In this document: piece by piece, positions 9,101 through 21,301 of the stretch
How positions within the stretch are numbered: position 1 is the first letter of the stretch
Layout: every line of letters begins with the position of its first letter
Assembly (NCBI GenBank): GCA_037126765.1
Contig: JBBCBC010000016.1
Location: 13,132,728 to 13,196,727, forward strand
Direction of reading: 5' to 3'
DNA length: 64,000 nucleotides
Source of the DNA: Stenogyne calaminthoides
Lineage: Eukaryota > Streptophyta > Magnoliopsida > Lamiales > Lamiaceae
Made by a program: the position numbers and the translations under genes
Notes under the pieces: model-generated
What the model saw: the letters and a program-made list of their open reading frames with translations, nothing else
The model's database searches: none
What the model was told of the DNA's origin: nothing

Positions 9101-10768
9101 AGAGATGATCATAGAGATGACTACAGAGAAGAAAAGAGAGACGATCGTTCGGATGATAGAAGAGACAACAGATCAGAAAGAAGAAGTTCTGATTACAGGC
9201 AAACTGGGAAGTCACCTGACATATCTTTTAGAAGAAATGATTCACCTGGCAGACAAAACTCTGGAGAACCTGGAGCGTGCTTCAAATGTCAGAAACCAGG
9301 TCACTACAGTGCTGATTGTCCTGACCTGACTTCAAATGAGAGAGAAGAGAAGCGCAATAGAAGAGAGCAACGATACCGTGACAGAAAAACCATGGTTGCT
9401 GATACATCAGGTATCAATGACTCCTACTTGCTTTCGGATGATTCTGGTTACTTATCTGTCGAAGATTTCTGCCTGATAACCACGACAGATGATGTCGACA
9501 ACCTCGACGATCTGATGTTTTCATCTAATGACGACATCTCTCTCATGGCTAAAGAAATCACTCCATTTGAGGTAATCTCTAAACCTGCTTCTGTGTCTTC
9601 TATTTCTGCTTCCACACCATCTGTGCTGAGCACACCTGCGGGAGAGATTGACCTGCAACTCATCAATGAGCTATTGCTTGATGATCTCTATAATGCATTA
9701 GACACTTATACTGTAGTGGAAGTTGAGAACGATAAGCTAAGGGCTGAGAACATCGGTCTTGCTAATGAGAATGCCTTAAGAAGAGCAACTGAACTGAAAT
9801 CAGTTGAGACTGTTCAGAAGATGACAACAGAACTGGAGTTTCTGAAAGTCAGTTCTTCTGATCAGGGTAAACTAGTTAAGGAACAACAAGCTATCAACAA
9901 ATAGCAAGCTGATGATCTCAAAGTCCTCCAAGCTAAGTTTGATGAACTCTTCCGACAACATGAGAGTCTGAAACAAAGTGAGGACAGTTTGCGAAAGAAA
10001 GTAGAGGTTTTTGGAAAAGCTTCTAAAAATGTTGATGAAATAACGAGCTACTTTCGGAAGCCAACTGATAAGAAGGGTATTGGGTTTGAAAATCCTTCTG
10101 GATCCTTATATGTCCAACCTGGTTCACATTCCAAAAGTGAACTTAGGAAGGTTTCTGGACATGATACACGATATGCCAAATCAGTATAAAAGAAGGGAAA
10201 AAGACCTGCTGAACAGGAAAGACGAATGCTTGATCAGAAAGGGAACGAAAATGGACCTCACCTGATCAAGCATCAGCCGAGGAATCAACTGAAGAACCCT
10301 GTTCTTCTGAAGAGACCTCAGCCTAATCAGCAGATCATGAATCAGAAAGGACAATCTCGCAAGGGAAAGTCTTAACAGAGACCTGATCAGGTCAAGCTTC
10401 CTAACCAGCATGCTAGGGGTAAACTGCATAAACCATTTGTGCAAAGGAGATATGAATCTTTTGATGGTAGCAGTCGTACCTATCCCTTCAACCAGAAATC
10501 CAGGACATCTGCACCTGAACCACACTGTATTAAAAGAAGACAGACCCATCAGAAAAATCCCAAGTCTTCTGATTCATCCAAAGTTCACACTCGTAATCAT
10601 ACTGATCAGAAAGACCATGAAGAGATGTATGATTATGTAGATGCTTATGGGAGATAAATCAGGCCTTCTGATCTTGATGATTACCATAGAAGTGCCCTGT
10701 TTGTTTGGATCCTGAAAGGTAACACTAACCCCTCAGGACCCAATCCTACAGGGGTACCTAAAGCCTGA
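9101..10768 (+). pseudogene. gag: RT2 gag, C-terminal two thirds
   Basis: One frame can be followed throughout. It starts with an Arg/Asp-rich tract (RDDHRDDYREEKRDDR), then an intact CCHC zinc knuckle CFKCQKPGHYSADC at 9278-9319, which would bind genomic RNA. An acidic Ser/Asp stretch follows (SDDSGYLSVEDFCLI), then a coiled coil (about residues 90-190 of the piece), a basic Gln/Pro-rich tail and YDYVDAYGR. In-frame stops lie at 9902-9904 (TAG), 10187 (TAA) and 10655 (TAA). The natural end appears to be TGA at 10766-10768, just after the GPNPTGVPKA region that Sirevirus gags share. Confidence 0.85.
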
Positions 10769-10773
10769 TTTGA

Positions 10774-13700
10774 TTGCAGGTTCGCGTGAGTTTGGCTAAT
10801 AAGGGAGGTGTACAAGCAACTATCTGGTACATCAATAGTGGATTCTCAAGGCACATGACTGGCAACAAACATCTCCTCAGTTCATACGTAGAACAAGAAG
10901 GCCCACGTGTACTCTTTGGTGACGATAACTTTGGTTTTACCAGAGGGTTCAGCACCTTAGTCAATGATGATGTACAGGTTTCAGGAATCTCGTATGTGGA
11001 TGGTTTAAAGCATAACCTGTTATCGATTTCACAATTCTGCGACAACGGATTCAGCGTTGAGTTCTCAACTGATTGGTGCACTATCAGAAATCGAGCTACT
11101 CAACAGATATTGCAAACTGGTTCTAGGAAAGAAACAATCTACACTGTAGATTGGGGCAGTTGTCCAAGAAATGCGTGCCTGGTTGTTAAGAGTTCCAAAA
11201 GCAACAGTTGACTCTGGCACAAGAGAATGAGTCATCTGAACTTTAAGACTCTTAACAAGATAGCAAGGATGTCCTTGGTTGAGGGACTCCCGAATGAAGT
11301 TTTCTCTAAGGATCAGACATGTGCTGCATGTCAGAAGGAAAGCAAATCAAGACTTCATTCAAAGAGATTCCTTCACCTCCATCCAGTAGAGTATTGCAAC
11401 TGCTCCATATGGATTTATTCGGACCAGTTACACCACTTAGTTTCAGCTGACGCAAATACACTCAGGTGATTGTGGATGACTTCTCCAAGTTCACCTGGGT
11501 TGTATTCTTGTATAAGAAGAATGAAACTACTACAAAGATACCTGAGCTGCTCAAGAGATTACAAAATGAAAAAGGTGTCAGTCTTGTGAAAATCAGATCA
11601 GATAAGGAAACAAAATTCTTGAATTCTTTCATAGCTGATTTTTGCAAGGAGTTTGGGATACATCATGAGAAATCAGCCGCCAGAACGCCACAACAGAATG
11701 GTGTAGCAGAAAGGAGGAACATAACACTCAAAGAAGCTGCTCGCACAATGTTGACTGAACATGCAACTCCAAACCTTTTCTAGGCAGAAGCAATCAACAC
11801 TGCATGTCACACTCAGAATAGATGTTCTCTGACTAAGACTCACTTCAAAATACCCTATGAACTGTGGAAGGGCAGAAAACCTCGTGTTTCTTACTTCCAT
11901 GTGTTTGGGTGCAAGTGTTTTATTCACAACAATGGGAAGAGTCAGTTGAAAACCATTGAAGCTAAGTCAGATGAGGGTATATTCTTAGGATATTCCTCAA
12001 CTAGCAAAACTTTCAGGGTGTTCAACAGGGGAACCCTAGTTGTGGAGGAGACACCTCATGTGGTCTTTGATGAGACATCTTCTAAACAAGAGAAATCTGC
12101 CTCAGAACAAGCCGTACCAGATCAACCAGTACCTGATGCTCAGAAAATGGATTAGTTGAGTATCAAAGAAAAGGAATCAAATCACGTCACTACGTATGTT
12201 CCTAATTTGATCTAGATGATTCACCAGGTCAATCAGACCCTAAGGTACGTACAACTATCGATGAAGAAGCTGGTACAGCTGAGACAGTAAGTACTGAACC
12301 ATCTGGTTCAGGGGGAACACCTGATGTTCTGGCGGACAGATTTCAGCACATGATGAGTCCAACATCAGCTGAGATATGTCCATGCCAAGTGGATCCTACT
12401 ATGGTACCTCTCCTAATCTCCAGTGACTCACTATCAGAAGAGGATGATGATCTCCTAACTGATGTAACTCAGGAAAGAAGGACCTAGATAACTAGTCATC
12501 CAACTGACCTGATCATTGGAAACCCGTTTGATAGAGTTCAAACTAGACATCAGATTAGTGAAAGTGCAATTTATTGTTGTTATCTGTCTTTGAAGGAACC
12601 CCTCACAGTTGAAGAAGCTCTAACTGATGCAAGTTGGATCCTAGCCATGCAAGAAGAACTAGAGTAGTTTGAAAGGAATCAAGTTTGGGAACTTGTAGAC
12701 AGACCAACTCATCAAGATATAATTGACACTAAATGGGTCTTCAAGAACAAGAAGGATGAGCACAATGTGATAACCAGAAATAAGGCAAGACTTTTTGCTA
12801 AGGGATATTCACAATCAGAAAGGATTGATTATGATGAAACCTTTGCACCAGTCGCTCACCTTGAAGCCATTCGGCTATTTCTGGCTTATGCTGCTCATAA
12901 AGGATTTATTGTGTATCAGATGGATGTAAAGAGTGCATTCTTAAACTGGGTACTAGCGGAGGAAGTTTATGTCGAACAACCTCCTGGCTTTGAAATGAGC
13001 AACTAGGTGTACCGTTTAAGAAAAGCTCTTTATGGACTGAAACAGGCTCCCAGAGCTTGGTATGATACACTATCTCAGTTCTTGATAGACAGCGGGTTAA
13101 TGATGGGACTGATAGACAGAACCTTGTTCAGAATTGAAGACGAGAAGATATTGTGATGGTTCAAATCTACGTGGATGACATTATCTTCGGATCTCCCTAT
13201 AAGAACTTATGTGAGAAGTTTAGCAAACTGATGCAAGGGAAATTTGAGATGTTCATGATGGGTCAGATGAACTACTTTCTAGGTCTTCAGGTAAGACAAA
13301 GTACTGAAGGGATATTCATCTGTCAGACCAAGTATACAAGAAATCTATTTGCCAAGTATGGAATTCAAAACTGCAAGACTGCCAAAATTCCAATGATGAC
13401 TTCCTTCAAGATGGATCCAGACGAGAATAGTCAGAAAACTAATTAGAAAGAGTATAGGGCACTCATTGGATCACTATTATACCTGGCTGCCAGCAGACCA
13501 GATATAACATTTGCAGTAGGTGTATGTGCCAGATTTCAGGCAAATCCAATGCAAAGTCACCTGGAAGTAGCTAAGCGGATTCTTAAGTATCTGAAGGGGA
13601 CAGTTAACCTTGGGTTGTACTACTCATCAAATGATAATCTAGAGCTTAGTGGGTACTATAATTCTGATTATGGTGGTTGCAGAATAGACATAAAATCAAC

Positions 13701-14157
13701 CTTAGGTACATGTCAGTTTTTGGGAAATAAGCTGGTCTCTTGGTTTTCAAAGAGACAGACATATGTTGGCACATCTACTACTGAAGCAGAATATATGGCC
13801 GCAGGAAGCTGTTGCTCCCAACTGCTCTGGCTCTGTCAGCAGCTGAGGGATTATAACATTATAGCTACGAATGTGTCTATCTTCTGTGACAGTAATAGTG
13901 CAATTGCAATCACTCAGAACCCAATTCTACATACCAGATGCAAGCACGTGGACATCAGACATCATTTAATTAGAGATCATGTGGAAAAGAAGAACATCAC
14001 AATGGAAAAGATCCATTCTGATAAGCAGAAAACTGATATCTTAACCAAGCCACTAGCTGAAGTCAAATTCAGAGAACTATGTAATGAGCTAGGACTTCTG
14101 GACTTGGGAGAAGCTGCACCAAAATTCTTTGGTGGATTGGTCTCCAAGACCAGTTAG
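10774..14157 (+). pseudogene. pol: RT2 pol: protease, integrase, reverse transcriptase, RNase H
   Basis: The protease region reads WYINSGFSRHMTG, where RT3 has WYIDSGCSRHMTG: the catalytic Asp is replaced by Asn. The GAG-pre-integrase part has LWHKRMSHLNFKTLNK. Integrase keeps RSDKETKF and PQQNGVAERRN (second acid and Glu), while the first acid lies in a broken frame near 11410. RT shows YQMDVKSAFLN, LYGLKQAPRAWYDTL and YVDDIIFGS at 13162-13188. RNase H ends with STTEAEYMAA, FCDSNSAIAI and DILTKPLAEVKF. Stops or frameshifts occur near 11210, 11460, 11783, 12153, 12665, 13005, 13155 and 13446. The pol frame starts after TTGCAG at 10774-10779 and is offset from gag by -1. Confidence 0.9.
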
Positions 14158-14182
14158 TTAAGAAACTGACCAGAAAATGAAA

Positions 14183-14302
14183 GATCAGTTGAGTAATGGA
14201 ACCTCAACTGATCAGGTAGGATCAGTCAGAAACTAATTAGAAAAGGAATAACAGTTGAAGAGGGAACTTCAACTTATATGAAGGGATCAGTAGTAAACTG
14301 AT
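14183..14302 (+). other. RT2 post-pol hairpin series
   Basis: Three perfect inverted repeats follow the pol stop. The first pairs GATCAGTTGAG with CTCAACTGATC (14183-14213, loop taatggaac). The second pairs AGTTGAAG with CTTCAACT (14253-14274, loop agggaa). The third pairs ATCAGT with ACTGAT (14286-14302, loop agtaa). RT3 and RT7 have equivalents at the same place. Function unknown; RNA packaging, dimerisation or transcript-end control are possibilities. Confidence 0.6.
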
Positions 14303-14531
14303 AAAAAAAGGGCACTAATGGGAAAAGACTAAGGATTAGAGGAGCAATTAGGATCAACACTGAAACAATCAGATGGAAATAAATGGTCACACACTCGTGG
14401 TAATTGACTAATTACAATATCAGTCAATCAGATACGTATCTCTAATTCCCTGCTATTTCTATTTTCATTTATGTGTTGATTGGTTATTGCCTATCATTTA
14501 AATATTAATTTAATGACATCGTACTGACACT

Positions 14532-14963
14532 CATTAAATGCGGACGCGAGGTATATGTATTAAATGCATTAATTACGCTTTTTAAATCCAAAAGTTGTGG
14601 TCTAGATTTTCCTTGACCACACGATCTGCACTTTTAACCACCTTACCCGGACCGTCGATCTAGATTAGACGTCATTTGGGATTTTTAATTTTATGAATGA
14701 TTGTGTCTTTCCCTCTCCTTTTTAAAACCCTTCTTCCTTCTCACTTATCACTTTCACTCTTCACTCTTACCATTTTCTCTGCAAAAGTATTTTAAGAACT
14801 CAAGTGTTTTTTCTGCATTTCACTCTTATTATCTCTGTTGAGTTCATAAATTTTCGTGCATTTTAACTGGTAAATGTTTTAGGGTTTATGTTTATGCTTA
14901 CATTCCTTACTAAGTGACTATGTACCTATTTTTCTCAGAACTAATTATTCCAAATATTTGCAA
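14532..14963 (+). promoter_or_regulatory. RT2 third-ORF promoter-like region and 5'-UTR intron
   Basis: Blocks shared with RT3 and RT7 come in the same order: CATTAAATGCGGACG (14532-14546), AAATCCAAAAG (about 14583), CCTTGACCACACGAT (W-box-like TTGACC at 14613), ACCGTCGATC (14651), and TTTCCCTCTCC followed by TTTAAAA (about 14720). A donor ACTG/GTAAAT at 14870 and an acceptor TTTCTCAG at 14931-14938 could remove 69 bases before the ATG at 14964. The promoter role is inferred from conservation and motif order. Confidence 0.5.
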
Positions 14964-17900
14964 ATGGACCAAAGGTGAGACAAATTGCAGAGACCGCTCA
15001 CTCCTCGTCGCACGCCTCACCAGAACCTGAAGATCCAATTTTTATGGATTTTGCCGATGAGGTTATTGAGGAACGGTGTGTGGATTTCAGAACAACCACA
15101 GATCCCGAATCACTTGAAATCTTGAAGATGGTAAAGGATTGTGGGTTGAAGACTTATTGCTCTGCGAGCGCTGACTCGATCTTATTAGATGGTGCTCTTG
15201 AATTTCTCTACAATTTGAGAGACCATGAAGGGGTATTGTACTCGGAGGTCCAAGGAGAACATTTAGAGATCACCGATGATGACCTTCAGAGGATTTTCCG
15301 GCTTCTAGCCCCGGCGGATGGGATAATGCCAGATATGTACCGCGCCGGAGAAGAAAGGGCTATTTTCGACTTTTTACTTCGCCCTGCTGATGCTCATCAT
15401 ACTAAGGGTTTCAAAAAACCTATATTGAAAAGAGAATTCCGACTACTTCTTGACATAGTTCAGAAGGTAATTGCTGGAATTACCTATAGCTTTGATGTGG
15501 TTACACAAGAGAAGGCAATGAATGACAACCATTATTGATAATGCAAAGATCAACTGACAGGAATTTCTGAAAAGGAGGCTACGTGAAGAATCAGAAAAGT
15601 TTGTGGTAGAGAACAGAAAGATTGTTCTATCAGCTAAGATCACAATGCTGCACAAGGTCTCCCTGATTCTGATCGACTTGATGAAAGAGAGAGACTGGAG
15701 TGAAGATGAGATGATTCCTTATCTGTTAGCACATAAGAAGATGTTGATGATCAACAAACTGATTCCTGGCGTAGCTGATGATAATACTGAAGCTGCAGTC
15801 AAACCAGCAACTAAAGTACGAAGGAAAGCAAAGGGTGGTCAGAAGAGAAAGGCTGCTACAAGAAAACCAGAGAAAGGTATTGTCTTTAAGGAACCAACAC
15901 AACCAGCTGCCAAGAAAGCCAAGTCAGTCCCAATTATTGTTGTTCAAGGAAAAGGGAAGAAGAAGGAGTTATCCCTAGTGGATGTGCCTTCAGATTCTGA
16001 TGAGGTTGATCATATCCCTATCAGCAGACTGCCAAAAGGACCACGCCAAGATTCTAAGGTGATTTCCCATGATTCTGCTCAGACTGAACCGCCTCAGAGG
16101 ACCACTCAGGTTTATTCAGACAAACCTGCTTCACATGAATCTGCTCACATTGAAACTTCCTCCCCAGCAAACCCTGATCCATTATTAGTCGTGCCACTTG
16201 CTCCATCATCCTCTCCAGAACCAGAACCAGAAATACTTTCATTCACAGAAAAGATTATCATACGGAGGCTAGAGAAGATGATTGAAGACAAATATCCTGA
16301 ACTGGCCATCAAACCAGATGCAAAGGCTGCAGTACTTGATGTGCTCACCTAGAGGGATATCCGACTGAAGAAGTTCGAGGATTTCAGAACTGTTCTTGAA
16401 TAGAAAGGTGGCATTCGTCCCTTTCTAGACTATGAGCTGCAAATGCGCAAGATTGCTAGTGTGGAAACTGCCCCTGATCTGCTTTCTGATGATGCGGTTG
16501 CGGCTTGATTACAAGACAGTTGGGTATGCCGGATACCCCGATGCACAGGGAGTTGACACACAAGATGGTCAAGTACAACCGGACCATGCAGCAGACGAAG
16601 TTTGTTGATGAAGAGATTGATGATGGTGGTCCAATCGGTGTTGAAGAACTGTTTGAGCAGATGGCTGACACTGAGCAAACAATAAAGGAGATGAGAATCA
16701 TCGAGGAACCAGAAGAAGATGCCGATGAAGCTGTTGTGGGAGATGCGGCAGAGTCCTCATCAGCCAAGGCATTATCAACCGAGCAAGTGATAGACCTAGT
16801 CATGCTGAAGATATGGAGGTCGAAGGCCCCTCAACATCATCAGGTCAGGTAGTTCAGATTCTGCAAACCTCTTCGAACTTTGAAGAAAATCTGATGACAT
16901 ACATCAAGAATACATTCCGTGCAAATATGGCACATATGTTCAGAGATGATGTCAGTTTCTTCGTTCCAAGACAGTTGGAAAAAGCCATCAGAACAGAAAG
17001 GGAATATGTATCTACTCACTGCATGGGAATGAGTGATGACTTGAGAGATACTATTGCTGATAAAATGATGGAGATGAATCAGCAGATGGCTCAGATAGAG
17101 GAAAGCAGAAATCAACAGTTCACATTGATGATGAACGAGAAAATGTCTCAGATGACCAAACTGCAAAATGAACTATCTGATGCAATGAAGAAGGTTAATT
17201 CTACTGCTGATAAGCTTGAGAGTATGTTCGACAAGGTCAGCACGGTTGTGGATAAAGCCCAAAGTTCTATGCTGGCAGTTGTTGAGAAAGCACAACCTGA
17301 TGCTGGAATTGAGTCTCCTGCCCTTAATGATTTGCAGCAAGCTCTTACACAGAAGATTGGTGACCTCAGCTCTATACTGAAAGCTCTTTTTGAGGGAACC
17401 AAAAAGGGGGAAGAAGAGAAAGATGCTAAAGTCCAGGGGAGACTGAATTAGGTTGAGAATTTTGTGGCTGGGATCCAGATCAAGCTGGACAAGAAAAGAT
17501 TAAAGAAGGATGCTCAAGCAGCTGCATAACTAGAGAAAGCAGAAGGAATTTCTTCTTCTACTGAATCTGACGAAGGAGCAAGAACAACAAAGAAAACTGT
17601 TGCTACAGAAAAGAAGAAGTTGTTGGATCTTGCTGAGACAAGAAAAGCTGAAGAGAAGAAGAAAACGGATCAAGAAAGATAGAAGAAACATGAGGATGCA
17701 TCAAGCATAGACAGATCTTACAAGATGAAGAAGAAGAAAAGACTTGTTGCTGAATCTGGAGAAGGGTCGCACTTTGTAGAGCCAGTCCTTCCTGGAGATG
17801 TGGATGTGATTGTTAAGCCTGATAAGAATATGGTTAAAGAATGGAAGCAAATCAAAGGTGAATGGTATATCTCGGCTTACATCAATCAAGTTATTCCTAC

Positions 17901-18180
17901 CAATGTGGATAGAGATGAAATCTTTAGAGATTGACTGAGTAACAAACATCAAGTATTCTTTGAAAGTGAGGCCAAGAAACTGAGTTGTATTCCAGTTGCC
18001 CCTGAGGTCGAAATCATGGAATACAAGAAGACTCCAGATGGAAAGTTGGACAAGATTGCCTTTAATGCAACTCTAAACAAGTGTCTGGCTCAAGATGATA
18101 TCTTTGATAAAAGCAAGGTTGCAGAAATCAAGGCAAGACTCTTCGAGATGTGTGCTGTACCAATAGAAGAGAGATACTGA
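14964..18180 (+). pseudogene. RT2 third ORF (unknown retroelement protein, about 1000 codons)
   Basis: Homologous over its full length to the RT3 third ORF. The N-terminal domain has SASADSILLDGALEFLYNL and GEHLEITDDDLQRIFRL. A Lys-rich basic segment follows (KVRRKAKGGQKRKAATRK), then a Pro/Ser-rich part, YPELAIKP and RDIRLKKFEDF. A long heptad-like coiled coil (about 16900-17420), a Lys/Glu-rich tract and a C-terminal domain (NMVKEWKQIKGEWYISAYIN) complete it. I see no signal peptide or membrane segment. ATG 14964 is by homology; two 1-bp deletions follow it. Stops or frameshifts lie near 15536, 16350, 16507, 16800, 17449, 17527, 17680 and 17932. The final TGA is 18178-18180. Its position fits the 'env-like' gene of Sireviruses, but the make-up does not suggest a glycoprotein. 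Confidence 0.75.
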
Positions 18181-18369
18181 AGTTATCAGACGACTTTTGT
18201 AAGATCAAATTAGGATATTTTCATATTTGTAATGCCTACTTTATCATTGAAATATCTGATGTTTCTGATCTTAAGAAAAAATCTCATTGTCTTCTGATAC
18301 ACTGTTTTTTTCTTTCTTTTATCTCTAATGATGTTCAACATACTTTCTGGTTAATGTTTTGGTTCCATC

Positions 18370-18383
18370 AAAAAGGGGGAAAT
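18370..18383 (+). other. RT2 polypurine tract
   Basis: AAAAAGGGGGAAAT-type tract directly before the 3' LTR; RT7 has the same tract before its LTR. It primes plus-strand DNA synthesis. Confidence 0.9.
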
Positions 18384-19819
18384 TATTGGGAAATTTTTAG
18401 TTTTGATGGAAGTTCCAAAACAATTGTAATAAAACCAGTCGAACCTATTAGTCGACTGATGAATTGATAGGAAACCAGCTGAACATGTTAGACAACTGAT
18501 GGAATAGACTAGGTCACATATTGAGGGGGAACTCAATATGTATAAGGTTAGATTGAAGATCAGAAGCGAAGATCAGCCGCCGAAGATCAGCAGACGCAGA
18601 AGATCTGAAGACCTATTCTATTGGAACATCAGTAGAGTCGATAGGTTGAAGCTAAGATAACCATATCAGAAGACTCAAAGTAATCTGATCAGTTGGACAC
18701 TAATCAGATCAAGCAAGTCAGAAATATGATAAACATATCTACTTATCCAGAACATACGATGCAAATCAGACCAGAAGAATGTCAACAAAGTTGGCTTTAA
18801 TAGGCACCGAATAAGTGTACTTGTTAGCCACTAAGGAATCGACATGTGTATATGAAATCTGACGATGCAGGATATGGCGTATCAGGGCAACGACTAGAAA
18901 GGACAAAATTGCACGAAGACGACATGGCCTTCTTGAGCAAGTCAAATCAGATCTGCAAGCTACCTAAAATAGCCTGAGATTCAAATTGCACTCCAACGGC
19001 TCTTTGATTTCAAGGTCTATAAATATGGGATCAACCTTCAGAGTAAGATTACGGAAATAATCTACAAGCTCAAGCAAGCTTAATTCCGCACAAAGAACAC
19101 AAATTGAAGAATATTTTCTAAGTGTTCATCCCATAGTTCTTAGCATATAAATCTTATCCTTCAGCCTTAAGCTACTCAAATACTAGGATAGATTTCCAGT
19201 TGGAACACAATAAATCTTATACCCAAACTAAGTGTTAGGTCAAGTTTGTTTAGCAAGATTTCAGACTATGGTTTCTAGTTCTGATCTCTGGGATTGGTTG
19301 AGTGAGAACTCTTGAAACATCTGTTGTACTGTGTTGGACTAACACATTAATCTAAGTCCATTTGGTTAGTTGGTGCCTCTACTGATAGGGAAGAGTGGAC
19401 GTAGGACAAGTTGTCCGAACCACTATAAATCTTGTATGCATTTACCTGCTTTACACATCTTGCACACTACTTGTTTAAGTATTGCATGCATATAAGTCTA
19501 GATCATATTTGCACCAAGCAACTGATCTGATCAGTTTGACACTTTGTCATCTGATCTGAAATAGAGTACTTAGAATCAGATTTAGTAAACTGGTTTTTCA
19601 CACGGGTTAAACTTATCTTCCACACATCAGTTAAGCTGATAGACACCGAACTGGTCTGCCCTTAGGCGTTCAGTAAGTTGGATATCAGTCCAAACTGATT
19701 TACTCGCACTCTGATCAGGCAACTTGCTTATCACACCTGATCCCACGAAAAAATTTCAGAAGTCCATTCACCCCTCCCCTCTAGACTTCTGCCTCACTAA
19801 AACCCGTTCGGGACCTACA
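18384..19819 (+). repeat. RT2 3' LTR (1436 bp)
   Basis: Starts TATTGGGAAAT, a one-base change from the TGTTGGG of its relatives, and ends GGGACCTACA. TCCAACGGCTC (18992-19002) lies 15 bases before TATAAATA (19018-19025). A GGACAA/TTGTCC hairpin lies at 19404-19416 in the R-U5 part. The right flank is gaaaa. Confidence 0.9.
18992..19025 (+). promoter_or_regulatory. RT2 LTR core promoter: MSA-like box plus TATA box
   Basis: TCCAACGGCTC at 18992-19002 and TATAAATA at 19018-19025. Same spacing as in RT3 and close to RT1, RT7 and sLTR2. Confidence 0.55.
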
Positions 19820-21301
19820 GAAAAGTATCACAACATATACATTTACTTGATATTTTTTTGTAAGTATGTCTTATTATATATAAATATAATATCATTATTC
19901 ACACATTATTTAATATATTAATATATTCATATTAAGTACACGCTTAGTAAAAATAGTATTAGTTTGTACTAAATAAAAATATTAGACATTATATTTTTCC
20001 CCTTTAAATAATACAAATCTAAAATATTCCAACACATAGATTCAACAGGGTTTAAGTTATATAAATCAAACTCTATGTAAACAATATATTTTTATGAAAT
20101 TTATTTATAATTATAAATAAATGAATTTCATTACTCCTACTTCATTTTAACACGCATTGTACAATAAAATTGATTTGACCAATTTTTGGATGAATCATTT
20201 AAAAATTGGGAAGATTACTAAGCACTACATTTTTCTTAGTGATATATCTAATAGCTACATTTACTATTCTACACTTTACTAAAAACTACAAACTACCTTC
20301 CTTACCCTTCTACACCCCATAAACATACAACCCCCCACCTAAAGCTGTGAAAAAGCAGATTACACCCTACCCAAGGGAAAAGTTCCACCTTACTTTCTCC
20401 TCTCATTCCAATATTCTGTAGCAAGTTTCCACCCATTTTGAAAAAAATGAAAAACGAAAATTGTGGAGTTGGAAGAGCAAGATAAGAGAGAAGGTTTTAT
20501 TGTAAATCAGATCTTGAGTTCTGAAAGGTAGAATATCAGAGTGTTCTTGCTGATTTCACACACTTGTGCAAAAGGGGAACAATTTCACTCACTTGTTCAA
20601 AGGAAAATCGAATTGTTGTTGCTAGATTTTTCATTTTTTTTGTGCATGCAGATATATATAGATTGTTCTTGTTCTTGTCCTTAAACTGGTTAACTTTAAC
20701 ATTGTTCAGAAAAAAATCAATTCATGTTCCTCCTTTTTTGTTGAAATAAATTTTTTGTTACCTTTTAAATTGTGCACACCAGATGTTTGTTAAAATGCTT
20801 GAATAATCTCAAAATATAATTTCTTTCTTATTATTGGTTAGGAACTCTCAAAGCCCCCAATGGAAAGTACAAAAGTGGTAGAACGAGGGAAAAAGAAGAT
20901 TTAAAAACGTAAAAGGAAGCATGAATTTGTTGTAGAACGAGGGAAAAAGAAGATTTTCAAAGTAAAAGGAAGCATTAAGTTGTTGGAGGTTGGGATGTTT
21001 TGATTTTTTGGGGGTTAATACACGTGTAACTTGTTTTTTTTTTCTTTGTATATGTTAAACTGATTTTTTTTTTGTATGTGTGTGTTTTGAAGGATCTCTT
21101 GTTGGTTCAACAAGAAAACGAAAGGGCAAAGGTATGATTTTGTCTTATGTTGTTCATAAATCTGAAGATTTTATTGAAACTTTTAGGAGTAATTAGTCTA
21201 TGTGTGTGTTTTGAAGGTTCTCGTGTTCATAAACTTTTATTGAAACTTTTAGGAGTAATTAGTCTATGTCTTTTGAAGGTTCTCGTGTTTTAACATTGTT
21301 C
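19820..21301. other. Repeat-rich intergenic stretch with short tandem duplications
   Basis: No gene is recognised. A 54-bp unit beginning gtagaacgagggaaaaagaa is duplicated at 20878-20985, and a 66-bp unit containing ttttaggagtaattagtc is duplicated at about 21176-21290. The region about 20200-20340 (gaagattactaagcactac and following) could be a terminal part of a DNA transposon. Phrases such as ttaacattgttcagaaa recur beyond sLTR1, so the whole 20500-22925 stretch belongs to one degenerate repeat. Confidence 0.45.

Larger units (their letters stand above)
9101..19819 (+). mobile_element. RT2: 5'-truncated Sirevirus-like Copia retrotransposon with a third ORF
   Basis: The order is gag (zinc knuckle onward), protease, integrase, reverse transcriptase, RNase H, spacer, third ORF, polypurine tract and 3' LTR. 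The integrase-before-RT order defines Copia (Pseudoviridae). The 5' LTR, PBS and first third of gag are missing; homology to RT3 begins abruptly near 9101 inside the Arg/Asp-rich part of gag. The RT and RNase H frames are comparatively well kept. Confidence 0.9.

Noticed and set aside
8979..9329. 116-codon plus-strand ORF rich in Glu and Arg
   Set aside because: It is out of frame with the RT2 gag, whose zinc knuckle is read in another frame over the same bases.
14964..18180. Naming the third ORF 'env'
   Set aside because: No signal peptide, fusion peptide or transmembrane segment is visible in any of the copies.
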